Shown here piece after piece: positions 44,468-56,246 of a stretch of 64,000 nt of DNA; within the stretch, counting starts at the first letter, position 1; every line of letters starts with the position of its first letter. The stretch comes from Coniochaeta sp. PMI_546. Its lineage: Eukaryota; Ascomycota; Sordariomycetes; Coniochaetales; Coniochaetaceae. The stretch lies in NCBI GenBank assembly GCA_021432605.1, contig MU271145.1:1178001-1242000 (forward strand), read 5' to 3'. The notes beneath the pieces are model-generated. The model was not told where the DNA came from, did no database searches, and saw only the letters and a list, made by a program, of their open reading frames with translations. The position numbers and the translations under genes are program-made.

Positions 44468-46410
44468 GTTGGACAGCCGTCTCTACCTTGTTCTGTTGGC
44501 TGTGTGGCTGGTGGTTTGGGTTAAAGTGGGAGTAAGTGGAGGAAGTGAGAGTGACGAAATGGAGTCGAAGTAGTTGGGAGGTCGGAAGATCCCCCCTCAA
44601 ATTGTCAACGCACCGATTTCTAGAGCCGGCAGGGAGCCGCACCTCCAAGCCAATAGAGTAGCGGGCAATTAGGTTCAACAATAGAGTTATCTATTCACTG
44701 GTTCAAAGACATCAACACCTTCCAGCCTCGTTCCTCCTAAACGGGTGCAGCATCCGTTGCCCTATTGTTCCCTTTCCCTCAATCGAAGTGCCCAACTCCC
44801 TTGCGGCCAAAGCATCTCTTCCTAGTGTGCCCTATTCACCAAACAATCCGTCGTCTGACGGCAAACATGCCTTCCCGACATCGCGCCATGCCAGACTCGT
44901 GAAGAAGCCGATTTCTCGTCGAAGTATGACCCACAGTGTAGGAAGTCGAGATATCCAAAGGCACAATATTTCAGTACCACGTTTTCGGCACACTGCAGCA
45001 CAACTTCCCACTCAGAGGAGGTCTCTGCGATATAGGCTTGTGAAGCATCATCAACACCCCGCCTACGGCCATACTCAAGGCCAACTGGCGGTGTGCACAC
45101 CACCGCAACAGCGCCGCCTGTTCTCCCCGATTCTCTGCCGAAGATCTCAAAACCATCACCTCGTAGAAGTGAGCGACATCATTTTTCGAGGCTGTGAAGC
45201 ACCATACTCAGTCACATGACCGACAAGGGTATATGATTACCCAAAATGCCCAAGTCCCCAACATATGGCGAAGACACACACGGCGTCGACGCGCAGAATA
45301 AACAGCCAGTGTCCCTCTCACCAACCTGGGGAGAATAAATGGCTGCAGTGCTAGGTGTGGCCTGAATCAGGAGGCGGTCCAGCCTGGCCCTGGGTAGTTC
45401 GACAAAGCAGGTGCACCCACATCTCACTCATACCCAGCCACTTTTCCACCAACACGTTGCTTTCTGCACTTGCAGTCGCGTGGGACAGTACCTTGCCCCA
45501 AATTTTCCATATCAATCTGAAATCCCAAGCGTATGTGGACTTTCCTGTCCAAGACATTGAGCGGTCGCTTGACCAGCTTCAGCACATCAGCGGCAGAATG
45601 ACCGGCAACAGACGTGCCATTCCTAACATTTCCTCCACGCTTTATCAGCCAAAGTCAGTCAGGACTCATTTCTAGCACAATCAAACTCAGTGTCCTGGCT
45701 AGAGGACTGATGCAGCAAAGTTGGTAAAATGCTAGAATTAAGACCGCATCCTCAGGGTCATGGACGAAAAAAAGCCATCTTGGCGTGTGTGGGAGATAGA
45801 GGATCAAGCCCAAAGAGTTTATTTGATAGCCAACCGCTGGTGGCGATGGAGTTGAGGTCTGGCGAGCATTTGGTGAGGAAGGTGTTGTTCTCTCAGGTGG
45901 CCGGATGTCGTGCGGCGGAATCAAGCTAGTGATGGCACCGTGTATTTAAGCTGGAGCACTGTGTGCCAGTAACAAAGGTCCTGTTCTAGCGTATATCACG
46001 GCTGGAGGGACAAACGTTGAAATGGAAAACAAAACGAGAGACGCGAGATAGTATGATATGATTCCATGGAAAATTGCACGAAAAACGTCCATATCAGGAA
46101 TTCTAGCACGCGGCCTGAGTGTACTGAATGCTCAGAAGAGCTGGCAGTGCAGACTCTGACTGCTACTTGGGTCCAAATTCCAGGTGTCAGGATCTGTCAC
46201 GTGAAGCGGACATGTCAGTAAGTGCCACTAATCCACAACGGGAGTAGCCCCGCTAGGGCAGTCGTTTTCTGTGGCTCGTCCGCTCGGCCTGCACACAACC
46301 TTAGAATTCCGAACGAAATTTCGGGGAAGGGCCATTTTTAACGACTCTCTACAAACCTCATTTGAGCAGCTCCCCATCTTCAACTCCCAAGCCTCACAGG
46401 GGAAGACAAG
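44468..46410. other. Divergent intergenic region (DDT/WHIM gene / RPL2)
   Basis: 1.94 kb. The ends are promoter regions of the two divergent genes. A 143-codon plus-strand frame at 44788..45219 rich in His, Arg and Ser has no known relative and no clear coding bias, so it is not called. The rest holds only short frames. Confidence 0.45.
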
Positions 46411-47381
46411 ATGGGTCGCGTTGTAAGTAATAATTGCTCCCCGTCGATATCTGGACTGTTTGTTTGCAGCTGCTTGATCATTTACGGTCACTGTGGCATG
46501 CAACCGGCACAAATGACAGTGTCGTGCTTGTGACGTGAACTAACCGCAGATTTTCTCCAGATCCGAAATCAGCGTAAAGGTGCCGGTGGCATCTTCAAGT
46601 CCATCAACCGCACACGGGTTGGCGCTGCTCAGTTCCGATCCCTCGACTTCTCCGAGCGCCATGGATACGTCCGGGGCATCGTGAAGGAGATCATCCACGA
46701 CCCCGGTCGTGGTGCTCCTCTCGCTCGCGTCCAGTTCCGTGACCCCTACCGCTACAAGCTGCACACCGAGACCTTCATCGCCAACGAGGGCATGTACACC
46801 GGCCAGTTCATCTACGCCGGCAAGAACGCCACTCTGACCGTCGGCAACGTCCTTCCTCTTGCGTCCGTCCCCGAGGGTACCGTCGTCTCGAACGTGGAGG
46901 AGAAGGTTGGCGACCGTGGTGCGCTCGGCCGTACCTCCGGCAACTACATCACCGTTATCGGCCACAACCACGACGAGGGCAAGACCCGCATCAAGCTCCC
47001 ATCCGGCGCCAAGAAGGTTGTCCCCAGCGGTGCCCGTGGCATGATCGGCATTGTTGCCGGTGGTGGCCGTACAGACAAGCCTCTCCTGAAGGCTTCGCGC
47101 GCAAAGCATAAGTTCGCCGTCAAGCGCAACAGCTGGCCCAAGACTCGTGGTGTTGCCATGAACCCCGTCGACCATCCTCACGGTGGTGTAAGTATTTCCC
47201 AGGTGCCAGAGAGCCAGGCAGATGTCACGGATGATCTAACGTCTTGTGCCTACAGGGTAACCATCAACATATCGGTAAGGCCTCTACCATCTCGAGGTAC
47301 GCTACCCAGGGTCAAAAGGCGGGTCTCATTGCTGCGAGACGGACTGGTCTGCTACGTGGTACCCAGAAGACCAAGGATTAA
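46411..47381 (+). CDS. RPL2: 60S ribosomal protein uL2 (yeast L2, human L8)
   Basis: Exons 46411..46422, 46561..47187, 47256..47381; introns 138 and 68 nt; 254 aa. Exon 1 encodes only MGRV, and a longer first intron follows, as often in fungal ribosomal protein genes. The joined protein reads [18 protein letters not shown], then [34 protein letters not shown], and [20 protein letters not shown], with the splice falling just before [14 protein letters not shown]. The His in that C-terminal loop is conserved near the peptidyl transferase centre. The protein ends [14 protein letters not shown]. Codons are strongly biased, consistent with very high expression. Sits in the large ribosomal subunit close to the peptidyl transferase centre. 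Confidence 0.97.
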
Positions 47382-48097
47382 GGCTGTTGTGGTTTACGTC
47401 TGGGTCGGGGTTATCGGGTTGCATTTGTCTTTGTTTTCTAGGACGGTATTGCAGGAGGCTGGAAGATCAATGGCTTCAGTTGCAATTATCATGGCCAGAA
47501 GGAAAATAAAAGGATTCCCAAACAAGGGCAAATGATTCGATGACATTGGCAGGAGTACTAGGCTCCCCACGTGAAACACGGCAAAGGTACAACGAACCAG
47601 AATCCGAAGACGGACGTCAAGTCGCCGAAGACAGAAACCAAATACTCGTGGACGAGAAAGATAGAATCGCAGCCGGAGGCCCTCGTACTGAGCTTAGTAT
47701 CAGAAGCACATACCAAGGAAAATGCCAGGGCCTTAGCCGTTGACGTCGTATGATCTCAAATCATGCTTAACTGCAATATTTCATCCCACATAAACAGACA
47801 ACCTCAGATGCCCTCCTCACATTAACACGGCAGTCATAGCTGTTTCTATTCCCCAACTACCCCAAATATCTCAAAGAATCAGACAGTAAGGAACTGGACA
47901 TGTTCAAACCAGTCCTTAACTCGGGACACTTTGTGATATCACGGAGCCCGAACCCCACTGGTCCGGTCTTGGCTCTCGCAGCAGCTTTCCACCCCACCAA
48001 AATTCACCGTCCCTCATCTGTATATCAATATCAACCCCGCCACTTCAATCAATATTTCACAACAACAACAGCAACAAGAAGGTATCCAGCAAACAAG
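47382..48097. other. Intergenic: RPL2 3' side and ADO1 leader
   Basis: 716 bases between two plus-strand genes. From 47900 to the ADO1 start the sequence is open in frame with ADO1 (see that entry). The last 60 bases are A/C-rich (ACAACAACAGCAACAAG), like a fungal leader. No other feature seen. Confidence 0.5.
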
Positions 48098-49413
48098 ATG
48101 GCTTCCACCAAAGAGTACCGTCTCCTCTGCCTCGAGAACCCTCTCCTCGGTAAGTGAATTGTCTTGTCCATACCAATTGGCCTTATCCCGTGCCTCGCAT
48201 CCCACCAACTGACCGCTCTCCCTGTGCAGACATCCAAGCCTTCGGCGACGAGGCCCTCCTCCAGAAGTATGGCCTCAAGGCCAACGACGCCATCCTCGCT
48301 GAGGAGAAGCACAAAGGCATCTACGAGGACCTCCTGAACAACTATGACGCCAAGCTCATCGCGGGCGGCGCTGCGCAGAACACCGCCCGCGGCGCGCAGT
48401 ACATGCTGCCGCCCAACAGCGTCGTCTACCTAGGCGGCGTTGGCGACGACAAGTATGCCGCCATCCTGCACGACGCCGTCAAGAAGGCCGGTCTCCGGGT
48501 GGAATACCGCGTCGACCCCAAGGAGCCAACGGGCCGCTGCGCCGTCGTCATCACGGGCCACAACCGGAGCATGTGCACCGATCTCGGCGCCGCCAACCAC
48601 TACGACCTGGACCACCTCAAGTCGCCCGAGGTCTGGAAGCTGGTCGAGAACGCCGAGGCGTACTACGTGGGTGGCTACCACTTCACCGTGTGCCCGCCCG
48701 CCATCCAGGAGCTGTGCAAGCAGGCCGCCGCCGGCAACAAGCCCTTCATCCTGTCGCTGTCGGCGCCTTTCATCCCCCAGTTCTTCAAGGATCCGCTCGA
48801 CGCGAGCGCGCCTTACTGGGACTACGTTATCGGCAACGAGACCGAGGCCGCCGCGTACGCCGAGTCGCACGACCTCAAGACCACGGACGTCAAGGAGATC
48901 GCTAAGGCGCTCGCCAACCTGCCCAAGGAGAACAAGCAGCGCAAGAGGGTTGCCATCATCACCCAGGGCACCGAGCCCACCGTCGTCGCTGTCCAGGGCG
49001 AGGAGAAGATCCAGGAGTTCCCCGTTCTGGAGTTGGCCAAGGAGGAGATCAACGATACCAACGGTGCCGGCGACGCGTTCGCCGGTGGCTTCTGCGCCGG
49101 TGTCATCGAGGGCAAGTCGCTTGAGGAGTCTGTTGCTATGGGACAGTGGCTTGCTCGCTTGAGCATTAAGGAGTTGGGACCTTCGTAAGTGTCTCCGATT
49201 ATGATTTCTCCCTAGGATTCGTTCTCGTCTGCATGCATGCGGAGCACAATGTTTCTCGCTACTTGTTGCAACTATGCTAGCTCTACTGAGAGAGTGGCTG
49301 GACCGGTGCGCGCATCTGCAGCAAACCAGAGCGCGCTACTCGTCCCATTTCAAGACTCAAGACTAACACATCGCAGATATCCCTTCCCCAAGCAGACCTA
49401 CTCGAAGAACTAA
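48098..49413 (+). CDS. ADO1: Adenosine kinase
   Basis: Exons 48098..48149, 48230..49184, 49377..49413; introns 80 and 192 nt; 347 aa. PfkB/ribokinase family. Start MASTKEYRLLCLENPLLDIQ matches the usual N-terminus. AGGAAQNTARGAQYMLPPNS is the first PfkB signature and contacts the nucleoside. DLGAANHYDLDHL and YYVGGYHFTVCPPA follow. DTNGAGDAFAGGFCAGV is the second signature, with the catalytic Asp and anion hole. The last 12 codons, YPFPKQTYSKN, come from exon 3. The enzyme phosphorylates adenosine to AMP, salvaging adenosine from the methyl cycle. An in-frame ATG at 47900 with no intervening stop would add 66 residues lacking any Asp or Glu; the 48098 start is preferred because the family begins there. 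Confidence 0.95.
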
Positions 49414-50052
49414 ATCCGCCCAAAGAGTTCTTAACCCTTTTCCTACCACCCGTCTGTTTCTCTCGCATGGCGTTCTGAGTTAGGAAAACATCAAGGCAAG
49501 GTTTCAACAACGGAAAGGTTCCCCCAAATGAATGGGTGGCGAGATAGAAAGTACATCTCGCGAAGGTTTTCAGTCGAAAATTCAACTTGTGATTCCCCAT
49601 AGGCCAAGGCTAGAAAGGTCCCGAGATACTTCAACGTAGAGAAGTTCATGTAGCAAGCAGTCAGAGTTCGTATAGAAATAACAGACGCAATCAACCACAT
49701 GATAAGCTCGAATTAACTTCTCCCAGGAAAGTCCAAGGTAGCGTTCAGTTTGTTCTGAGGAGGTTATTCTCAACTCGACTTTGCCAGCCGCTCGACGAAG
49801 GCGGTAGTGGCACTTTGACCATGTCCGGCATATTGTGCCGAAGCAAGTGAGCCGACAGTCGATACACCGAGACCACTCAAGCGAATCCTGAGCAGCGTGC
49901 TCCAGAAGACAGCTCAAGCGACTCGAGGAACCGGACACGATGGATGGATGGATGCAGAAACCGCAAGTTGCAGACCAGTGAGGGTGACCTTGAGATTACC
50001 GCTCATTGGCACAGTGTTTTCATCGTACTAAGAAAGCTCAGAGATGGCCCAA
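49414..50052. other. Convergent intergenic region (ADO1 / SMG7-like)
   Basis: 639 bases between two genes ending toward each other. Holds a short GATG tetranucleotide run (four copies, about 49939-49954). Open frames are short and unrecognised. Confidence 0.5.
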
Positions 50053-53000
50053 TCAGCTCTTAGGCTTCTGTAGCTTTCGCAGCATGGCCTCGTACGCATT
50101 GTCCTGATTCTGGGTCGGTTGGACGAGCCGGTTGGCATCGCCACTGACAGGACCGGCGCTCTGGCCCGGAGTTGTTGGTCCGCTGGAAGGGCGTGAATTT
50201 GACTGGTTGGCAACAGCCCTGTGAAAGCCGCTGTCCAGACCCCAGGCGGAAAGCCCGACTCCATCGCCGGTGGAGTTTGGTCGGCTGTTGGCGCTGAAGC
50301 CCGGCGGCGTTGGCCTACCGATGGGTCCAGGCTTGGCGCTTCCACCAACAGCCCTGTTCGGGACGCCCCAAGGGCTGTTGACTGGAGGTAAGCTGGACGT
50401 GTTTCCGGAAAAGCTCGTTGAGGCAAATGACGAAGGAGCGGCAGGGGTTATGGAGGCAGGTGTCGAGGTCACTGGCCGAACTCCTGGCACAAGAGCACCG
50501 AGCTGGGCGCCTAAAATGTCATGGATAGAGCTGAAATTTGAACTGCCTTGACCCCACAGACTGTTAGTGCTCGTACCAAATCCATAGGATGCCTGGCCTG
50601 GAAATCCAGCGGCGGTCGAGGTTCCGTGGTTCCCAGAACTATGCTGCCGGCCTTGACGGAGGTCGGCTTGGGTATTGGAGGTCGCCGACTCGGTGCTTAT
50701 ACGGTGGCCATTCGTATAATGTGTGTTGCCGCCTGCAGCGAGACTGTCGTTGGTGTGGGTAATCCCATATGGAGGAACGCCACCAGTAGAGTTACGTGCC
50801 GAGACAGGCTGCGGCGATGCAGCGGCGCCAGGCCAGGCACTTCGAGGAGAGCCTGAAGATAAACCGCGTTGATGGGACGTTGGCTGGGCGACTGAATCCC
50901 AAGACCAAGGAAGGTTAGGGAGTCCATTCCGATTGATAGTCAGACGTGGACTCGTCGATGGCAGTTTGGAGGCGAAAAGGTCCCTGGCCGTGGCTGTATG
51001 CATGCCGTACGAGGTCTCGTCCTGGCCAAGGAAAGCCTCTGAGGGATCCGATTCCGAGGGTTCTACCAAACCATTGACAAGATCGTTCATCCGGCTATCA
51101 TGATCAACAGCGTAGTTGGATTCCTCAGCTAGCTGCGGCGGATAAGGTGAAACAGCTGGGTCAATAGACGACGAAAACTGTTGTGCCCCTTGTAGTGTTA
51201 CTACCTCTGTGAGGCCTTTTGTCACACCAGCCAGATTGGGTGTAGGCGCCGATGGTGTGCGCGGTACCAGTTCCGTAGCGGCCACAGTCGGCGATGGACG
51301 AACACCAAGCATTGCAGAGAGTTCTGCTGCAGCTGTGGTGGGTGAAGAAAAGGTAGCCGGCACCCTGCTTGCCGCGGCGGCCGGAGATGGCGGCTTCCCC
51401 GCTGCTAAATATGTAACCTGGGCTAGATGGAGGCCGTCGGACGCCTGAGATATTACCAATGGAAACTCTGGGTCGTCTGCCAATACCACCCCGCACGTCG
51501 TGATATCAAGAGCTCGTGTGAAAGAAAGGTCATCCGGCTTGAAATTTCGATTGCCCGCGTCCTCCGGCCTTGACTTTGGCACTCGGGTGATCGAGTCGAC
51601 TCCTAAAAGGCAAGCGGTCGGTATAGCACTGCCATTGAGAGCCTTTAGACCAAGAGCCTCCATATCCTCTTTAAAGAGATAAGGTACCGGCTGCAAGCTG
51701 GGGTAGTGACCAAGTACTTCGAAGAGATTAGAGAGAACTGCGCCAAGACTCTTGTACATCTGCACGATGTAAGGCTGTAGATGCGACTCAAATTGAACAA
51801 TGTCTGAGCGGTACATGCACAGCCAGGTCATGTATACCCTTAGGAGTGGGAGTGCAGCGCTGACAAGCGCACTGAACTTGTTGTCTTCTTTGGTGCTGCT
51901 GGCCTCGCTGGAGCCGTTTGGTTCGCTCGGAGATGACCGCATATTATCAACCATGTCCAAGAGTTCAGGTTCGAGTTGTTGTAGAATAACACAGATGGCT
52001 CTAATGTTAAGGCGGAGGGTAAATTGGCATGACTGTGAACCCTCTGGAGTCCATTCCACTGTTGAAGGGTCAGCAGATCATTAGTTTGCACGCAGAAGGG
52101 ATGAACCACCTGTGATTTTGTCTTTGGCCACTTGGTATGAGCAGATGTTAATCAATACCATCTTGAGTAGGCCATCAACGAAGTCATGAGCCTTGACCGC
52201 AAGGCTAAAGCGATGAAGAACCTCCTCTTCCAACTCGGCATGCTGGGGAAAGTCTCGGCCTCGGTAGAAGTGAGCATGAAGGCGAACGACCCAATCCTGC
52301 AGCGCGTGGTGAGAACCTTGTCCTCTTGGAAAAGCTGGAGATTGCAGCACTTTTTTGAACTCAAATTCGAGGTTCTTGGCAACACTGGGATGAGGCTGCT
52401 CAGCAGCCAAAGATCGATAGAAGTGGTAGACAATATCAAAATGCTTCTCCTGTTCCAGATATATGACACCCATCTGATGGTAAGCGTAGCCCGAACGCGG
52501 ATCCAGGTCATTTGCAAGACGATAGTATGCAAGAGAGGTGTCAAAGTTCCGGCGTTTCGGCTGTTGAAGTTGAGTGCGATATCGCCATAGATCTCCAAGG
52601 TAGTTGAGGATGAGATGGCACGAAGCGAGGACTTGCTTGTTGATGCCAGTTGCAACGGCGTCAATGCGGTCCTTGTCGCCGAGTCCATTGAGCTTATCAA
52701 CAATTCCTCCTTCAACTAAGCGCTGAAGTTCTGGCAAGCCCCGGTAACGGGCGCAGAGCCTCTGCAAGTGACCCTTGTAGAAGCCCTGTGTGACCTTGAG
52801 ATACTTTTCATAGAGCTTCTCGATGTTGCGCTTGGCTACGATTTGCTGCGACTTCTCGTACTTCTCCTTGACCCTCCTGTAGGCGGAGTTTAACCAGACA
52901 TGCGTGGTCCACAGGGCACTTTCGACCTTCTCTTTCGAGGCAAATTCGATATCGAGCCACAGGGTCTGAACGCACTTGAGTCGGTACCTATAGGCGAAGA

Positions 53001-53204
53001 AACGTCAGCTGTGGCGAGGACCATCGGAATCTCCAACACTTACTCGGCGAGCAACTCGTCCAGCTTTTTAAAGTGCTCTATCTCGCTTCCATCGGCAGAT
53101 GATTTCTTGACACGGTCAAGCTCATGTAACACAGAACGCCGGATCTTCTGAGCTACGAGCCATTCTTGGCTGGCATTCGCAGCGTCCTCGGCGCTCGCGG
53201 GCAT
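50053..53204 (-). CDS. EST1/SMG7-type protein (nonsense-mediated decay or telomere)
   Basis: Three exons on the minus strand: 53204..53044, 52987..52110, 52058..50053; introns 56 and 51 nt; 1014 aa. The N-terminal 14-3-3-like part runs from EWLVAQKIRRSVLHELD to TLWLDIEFASKEKVES. The EST1 DNA/RNA-binding helical domain follows: LNYLGDLWRYRTQL, FDTSLAYYRLANDLDPRSGY, then YHQMGVIYLEQEKHFDIVYH, YRSLAAEQPHPSVAKNLEFE. The C-terminal third (from about residue 600) is Ser/Pro/Asn-rich and disordered, ending AYEAMLRKLQKPKS. SMG7 binds phosphorylated Upf1 in mRNA decay; yeast Ebs1 and Est1 belong to the same family. No PIN nuclease domain is present, which separates it from SMG6. Which function dominates cannot be told here. 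Confidence 0.88.
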
Positions 53205-54083
53205 GATGTCGTCGCAGAAAAAGGTCAAGAGTTATGGCCAGCTTGATAGGTTGCCGATCGAGTGCTGGAGAGCTTCACCTTCCCGGTCAAGAGATACGCT
53301 CACACAAATCCGAGAAGGCAGAGCTGTGGCGCATGCGCTCCATAACGGGTAATGGGCAGAGACAGACAAAGGTTGCGTCTGGAAGGTGTGCGGGCAGATG
53401 ATATAGGACACATTTGGCGGGGCAGGAAGCGACGGCTGCACCAACTTTAGCGGGCAGAAAAGTAAAGTATATCGCCGGACCGGATCTTACGTACGAGAGA
53501 TACAGTCAGTTGCCTGGAGGTCGGACTATTTGTTGGGATGAAGCTATTCACAGCTTCTGATCGCTAGGTGAATGATCAAAAAGTTGCTCTGCCGCGAACT
53601 TATTCGAGCCCCTCATAAAATGGCCCCAGCAGGCTTAAAGGAACGCGGAGTGAATCGACCAATCAGCAACTGCAATCCCATGCGTTCGAGTGACGTTTGT
53701 GCTATGCATTAACTGTGCATAAATTGGTTTCCACTTCATGGTGTTTAACTGCCCTGGTTAGTCCTTGTTGCGTCGAACTTGTTCATTCACACCGCATCTT
53801 AGCTTCAGGCACAGGACACAAGCACCACATCACAGAGCAGAATATCTGTCTAGCAGTGGTTTTGCTGGCGGTCTCTGGACTAAAAACTAAGATTTCGTTG
53901 CCCGTCTACCACACACGTCTAAGATATCAAGAACCTCGTCGTTGGCACGATAGAGTGGACGGCCTCCTCTATTTGGTGCCTGACTTGTCAATTACGAAGA
54001 CTTGGCGGACAACAACCTGACATAAGAGTGGCAACAGCTGAAAAGTAAACATATCCCCAGTTCACACAAATAGTTCTGCAAAG
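53205..54083. promoter_or_regulatory. Divergent intergenic region (SMG7-like / zinc-finger gene)
   Basis: 879 bases between divergent starts, presumably both promoters. No coding frame with a recognised product, no repeat. Confidence 0.45.
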
Positions 54084-54921
54084 ATGAAGCGCTCACGCGA
54101 GCCTGAAGAGGACTCAGGCCCTCCCAGTCCATGTACTGATAATACACGAGAGTCTGGGACTCACGAAGATACCAGTGCGCCTGCCGCGAAGATAATCGAG
54201 CTCGACCTGTCATCAAGCCCTTTCGAACGGAGCGCTGGCGTCGAAATGAGATGCTCGTTGCCTCCGCATAGGGACGTGTTGGTCTTCAAGACGTACGCCG
54301 AGTTTGAGTCTCACTACAGCAAGGACCACTCACACAGGTGCCTTGAATGCGGCAAGAACTTTCCATCCGGCCACCTTTTGAACTTACACCATGAAGAGTC
54401 TCATGATCCCCTTCTAGCTCTCAAGAGAGAAAAGGGAGAGCACACCGTGAGTTAGGAAGCCTACAAACCCTTGATTGGTGAGAAGCTGACTTTAGCTGCA
54501 GTTCTCTTGTTTCGTCGAGGGATGCGAGAGGAGATGCATGACCCCAGATAAGCGACGGAGGCATTTGATCGACAAGCACTTGTATCCCCAGAACTTTTTC
54601 TTCGCGATCACCAGAGATGGCGTGGATGGACGACGTTCTATGCTGTTAGAGGGTGGCCATCGCCGGAGGAGATCAAGCGCGGCAGCGAAACAGTCTCGAC
54701 GAAACTCTCTCATCGGAAGTGGCAAGGTCGAGCAGGAATCTATCCCTTCAGCCAAGCAAGAAGCAATGACCTCACTCAAACACGAAGAGGCAAAGGAGGT
54801 TTATTCGGAACGCCCGGATGTCGACATGGACGACCTTGCTGGGGCAATGTCATCGCTTCACTTCGTCCCAAGAAGCATTCGTTTTGGGCGTGGAAGCAGA
54901 GCTGGGTTTGCCAAGACTTAA
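54084..54921 (+). CDS. C2H2 zinc-finger protein, ZNF511-like
   Basis: Exons 54084..54446 and 54502..54921, phase 0, intron 55 nt with GTGAGT donor and AGCTGAC branch; 260 aa. After an acidic, disordered start, three C2H2-like units follow. The first is MRCSLPP with FKTYAEFESHYSKDH, irregular. The second is HRCLECGKNFPSGHLLNLHH. The third spans the splice, FSCFVEGCERRCMTPDKRRR with HLIDKH. This order of a loose finger, a classical CxxC finger ending in HD, and a CxxxxC...H finger is that of ZNF511 homologues. The tail is basic (RRRRSSAAAKQSRR) then acidic. The role in fungi is unknown to me; nucleic-acid binding is inferred. Confidence 0.8.
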
Positions 54922-55433
54922 TGAACGGCCTCGTAGAGGCAACGACTTTATGACTTACGACCCTACAGCATGAGCGCAAAAGGCTGTCAGTGATGGTTGT
55001 CAGGAGGACAAGGTACGAAATCAGAGCTCAAAGATTTTGTATGCTTGAAGTCTTGCACGATCCATTGATTCTTGTCATGGGCTACCGCAGCACAGCAGAG
55101 GAAGGGAACCCCAAGCACCCCTGTGAACGCCGAAACCATGTGATTGACACTCCTTAACGCCCCTACCCATTGCAAATCGATGCTCGTCCGCCTGTATGCC
55201 TTCTTGAACGCCTTAGTGAATCCGCGCATATGTTGGTCCACCGTCAGCTTTCATGCAATGCACAACGCCATTATTCCTCCGCACAAGTACGAGTGCCTCA
55301 TCTCAATGTCGAGCTCCAGGCTTGAGGATGAAGTCGATCTCCGGAGCCCTCACCATTGCGCGTAATCCACAGCCAAAAGGTCATCTCTGTTCTCCTTCGA
55401 CAGCCCAAGATGCTGAAGATGGTGTTGATGTGC
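54922..55433. other. Convergent intergenic region
   Basis: 512 bases between the zinc-finger gene and BUD31, which converge. Short frames on both strands, none recognised. Confidence 0.5.
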
Positions 55434-55943
55434 TTAGTCGCTTGATGCACACCCTCTGCAGCCACAGCTTACGCACTGGATTTCCTGGCCCTCCTTCAGC
55501 TGCGCCTTGGGAACGCGGCAGATGCAAGTCGAGTTGAAGTTGGTCTCCTTGGTCTGCACGCACCTTAGACAGCACAGCTATAGCCATAATGTTAGTGAAT
55601 ATGCAGCTTCTGAGCAACAAGCATAGGTTATGGAACGTACCTTCTCATAGCCCTGCTTCTTCCACTTCGCGATCAACATGGCATCCGCGTAGCCGTTCTT
55701 GAGGAGCCACTCATAGAGCTGCTTGCTGATAGCTTCCTTTTCGTAGTAGAGCTCGTATATGTATCTGCTCCTCTTGTGGGAAATCTGGAAAATGGGCCAT
55801 TGGGCTTGGTGTTTCGGGACGTTATCGCTCGTGGCATTCTGGGCGTCTTTCATCTGGTTGCTGAAGATGAGCAGATCGTCTTCGATGTCGCTGAAGCCGT
55901 CTGGAGGCGGCTTGCGCTTGGACGCATGTCGTATTGCTGGCAT
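55434..55943 (-). CDS. BUD31: Pre-mRNA splicing factor BUD31 (G10 family)
   Basis: Exons 55943..55641 and 55577..55434 on the minus strand, phase 0, intron 63 nt; 148 aa. N-terminal [20 protein letters not shown] corresponds to the PPDGWE opening of G10 proteins. [20 protein letters not shown] and [17 protein letters not shown] follow. The Cys-rich zinc-binding end is [27 protein letters not shown] and [15 protein letters not shown]. The splice falls exactly between GYEK and LCCLRC. Bud31 is a small component of the NineTeen-complex-related activated spliceosome, near the U6/5' splice site. An upstream in-frame ATG exists at 56081 but the family length supports the chosen start. Confidence 0.93.
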
Positions 55944-56246
55944 GTTCGAAGGTGTTGAGACTGGTTGCGAATTTGGTACCTGTGCGTGTCCCGAGCGAAG
56001 TACAGTCGTCGTGAACAGGAAGTCGAAGCCCGTCGGAGGGGCAAGGCTGAGGTAGAAGAATATCCTGGACCGTTGCGCCACCTGATTGTAATCAAGATGG
56101 GTGGCGGTGCGGCTCTTCTTGCGGAAGTGGGCCCACGGCTAACACTCGGTGGTCCGAGCTTTGGAGATGAGGCTTGAGGTGGACTCGGAACGACGCAACG
56201 TCAACTGTCGAACCACATTCAACAGACAACTCTCAGTGACGCCGCC
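55944..56246. promoter_or_regulatory. Divergent promoter region BUD31 / NDUFA6
   Basis: 303 bases between divergent start codons, the most compact divergent promoter in the window. No clear TATA element or repeat seen. Confidence 0.45.

Noticed and set aside
44788-45219. 143-codon plus-strand frame between the DDT/WHIM gene and RPL2
   Set aside because: No recognised family, no clear codon bias and no splice context; probably chance in promoter DNA.
48440-49162. 240-codon frame overlapping adenosine kinase
   Set aside because: Arg/Ser/Thr-rich shadow frame; the real frame carries both PfkB signatures.
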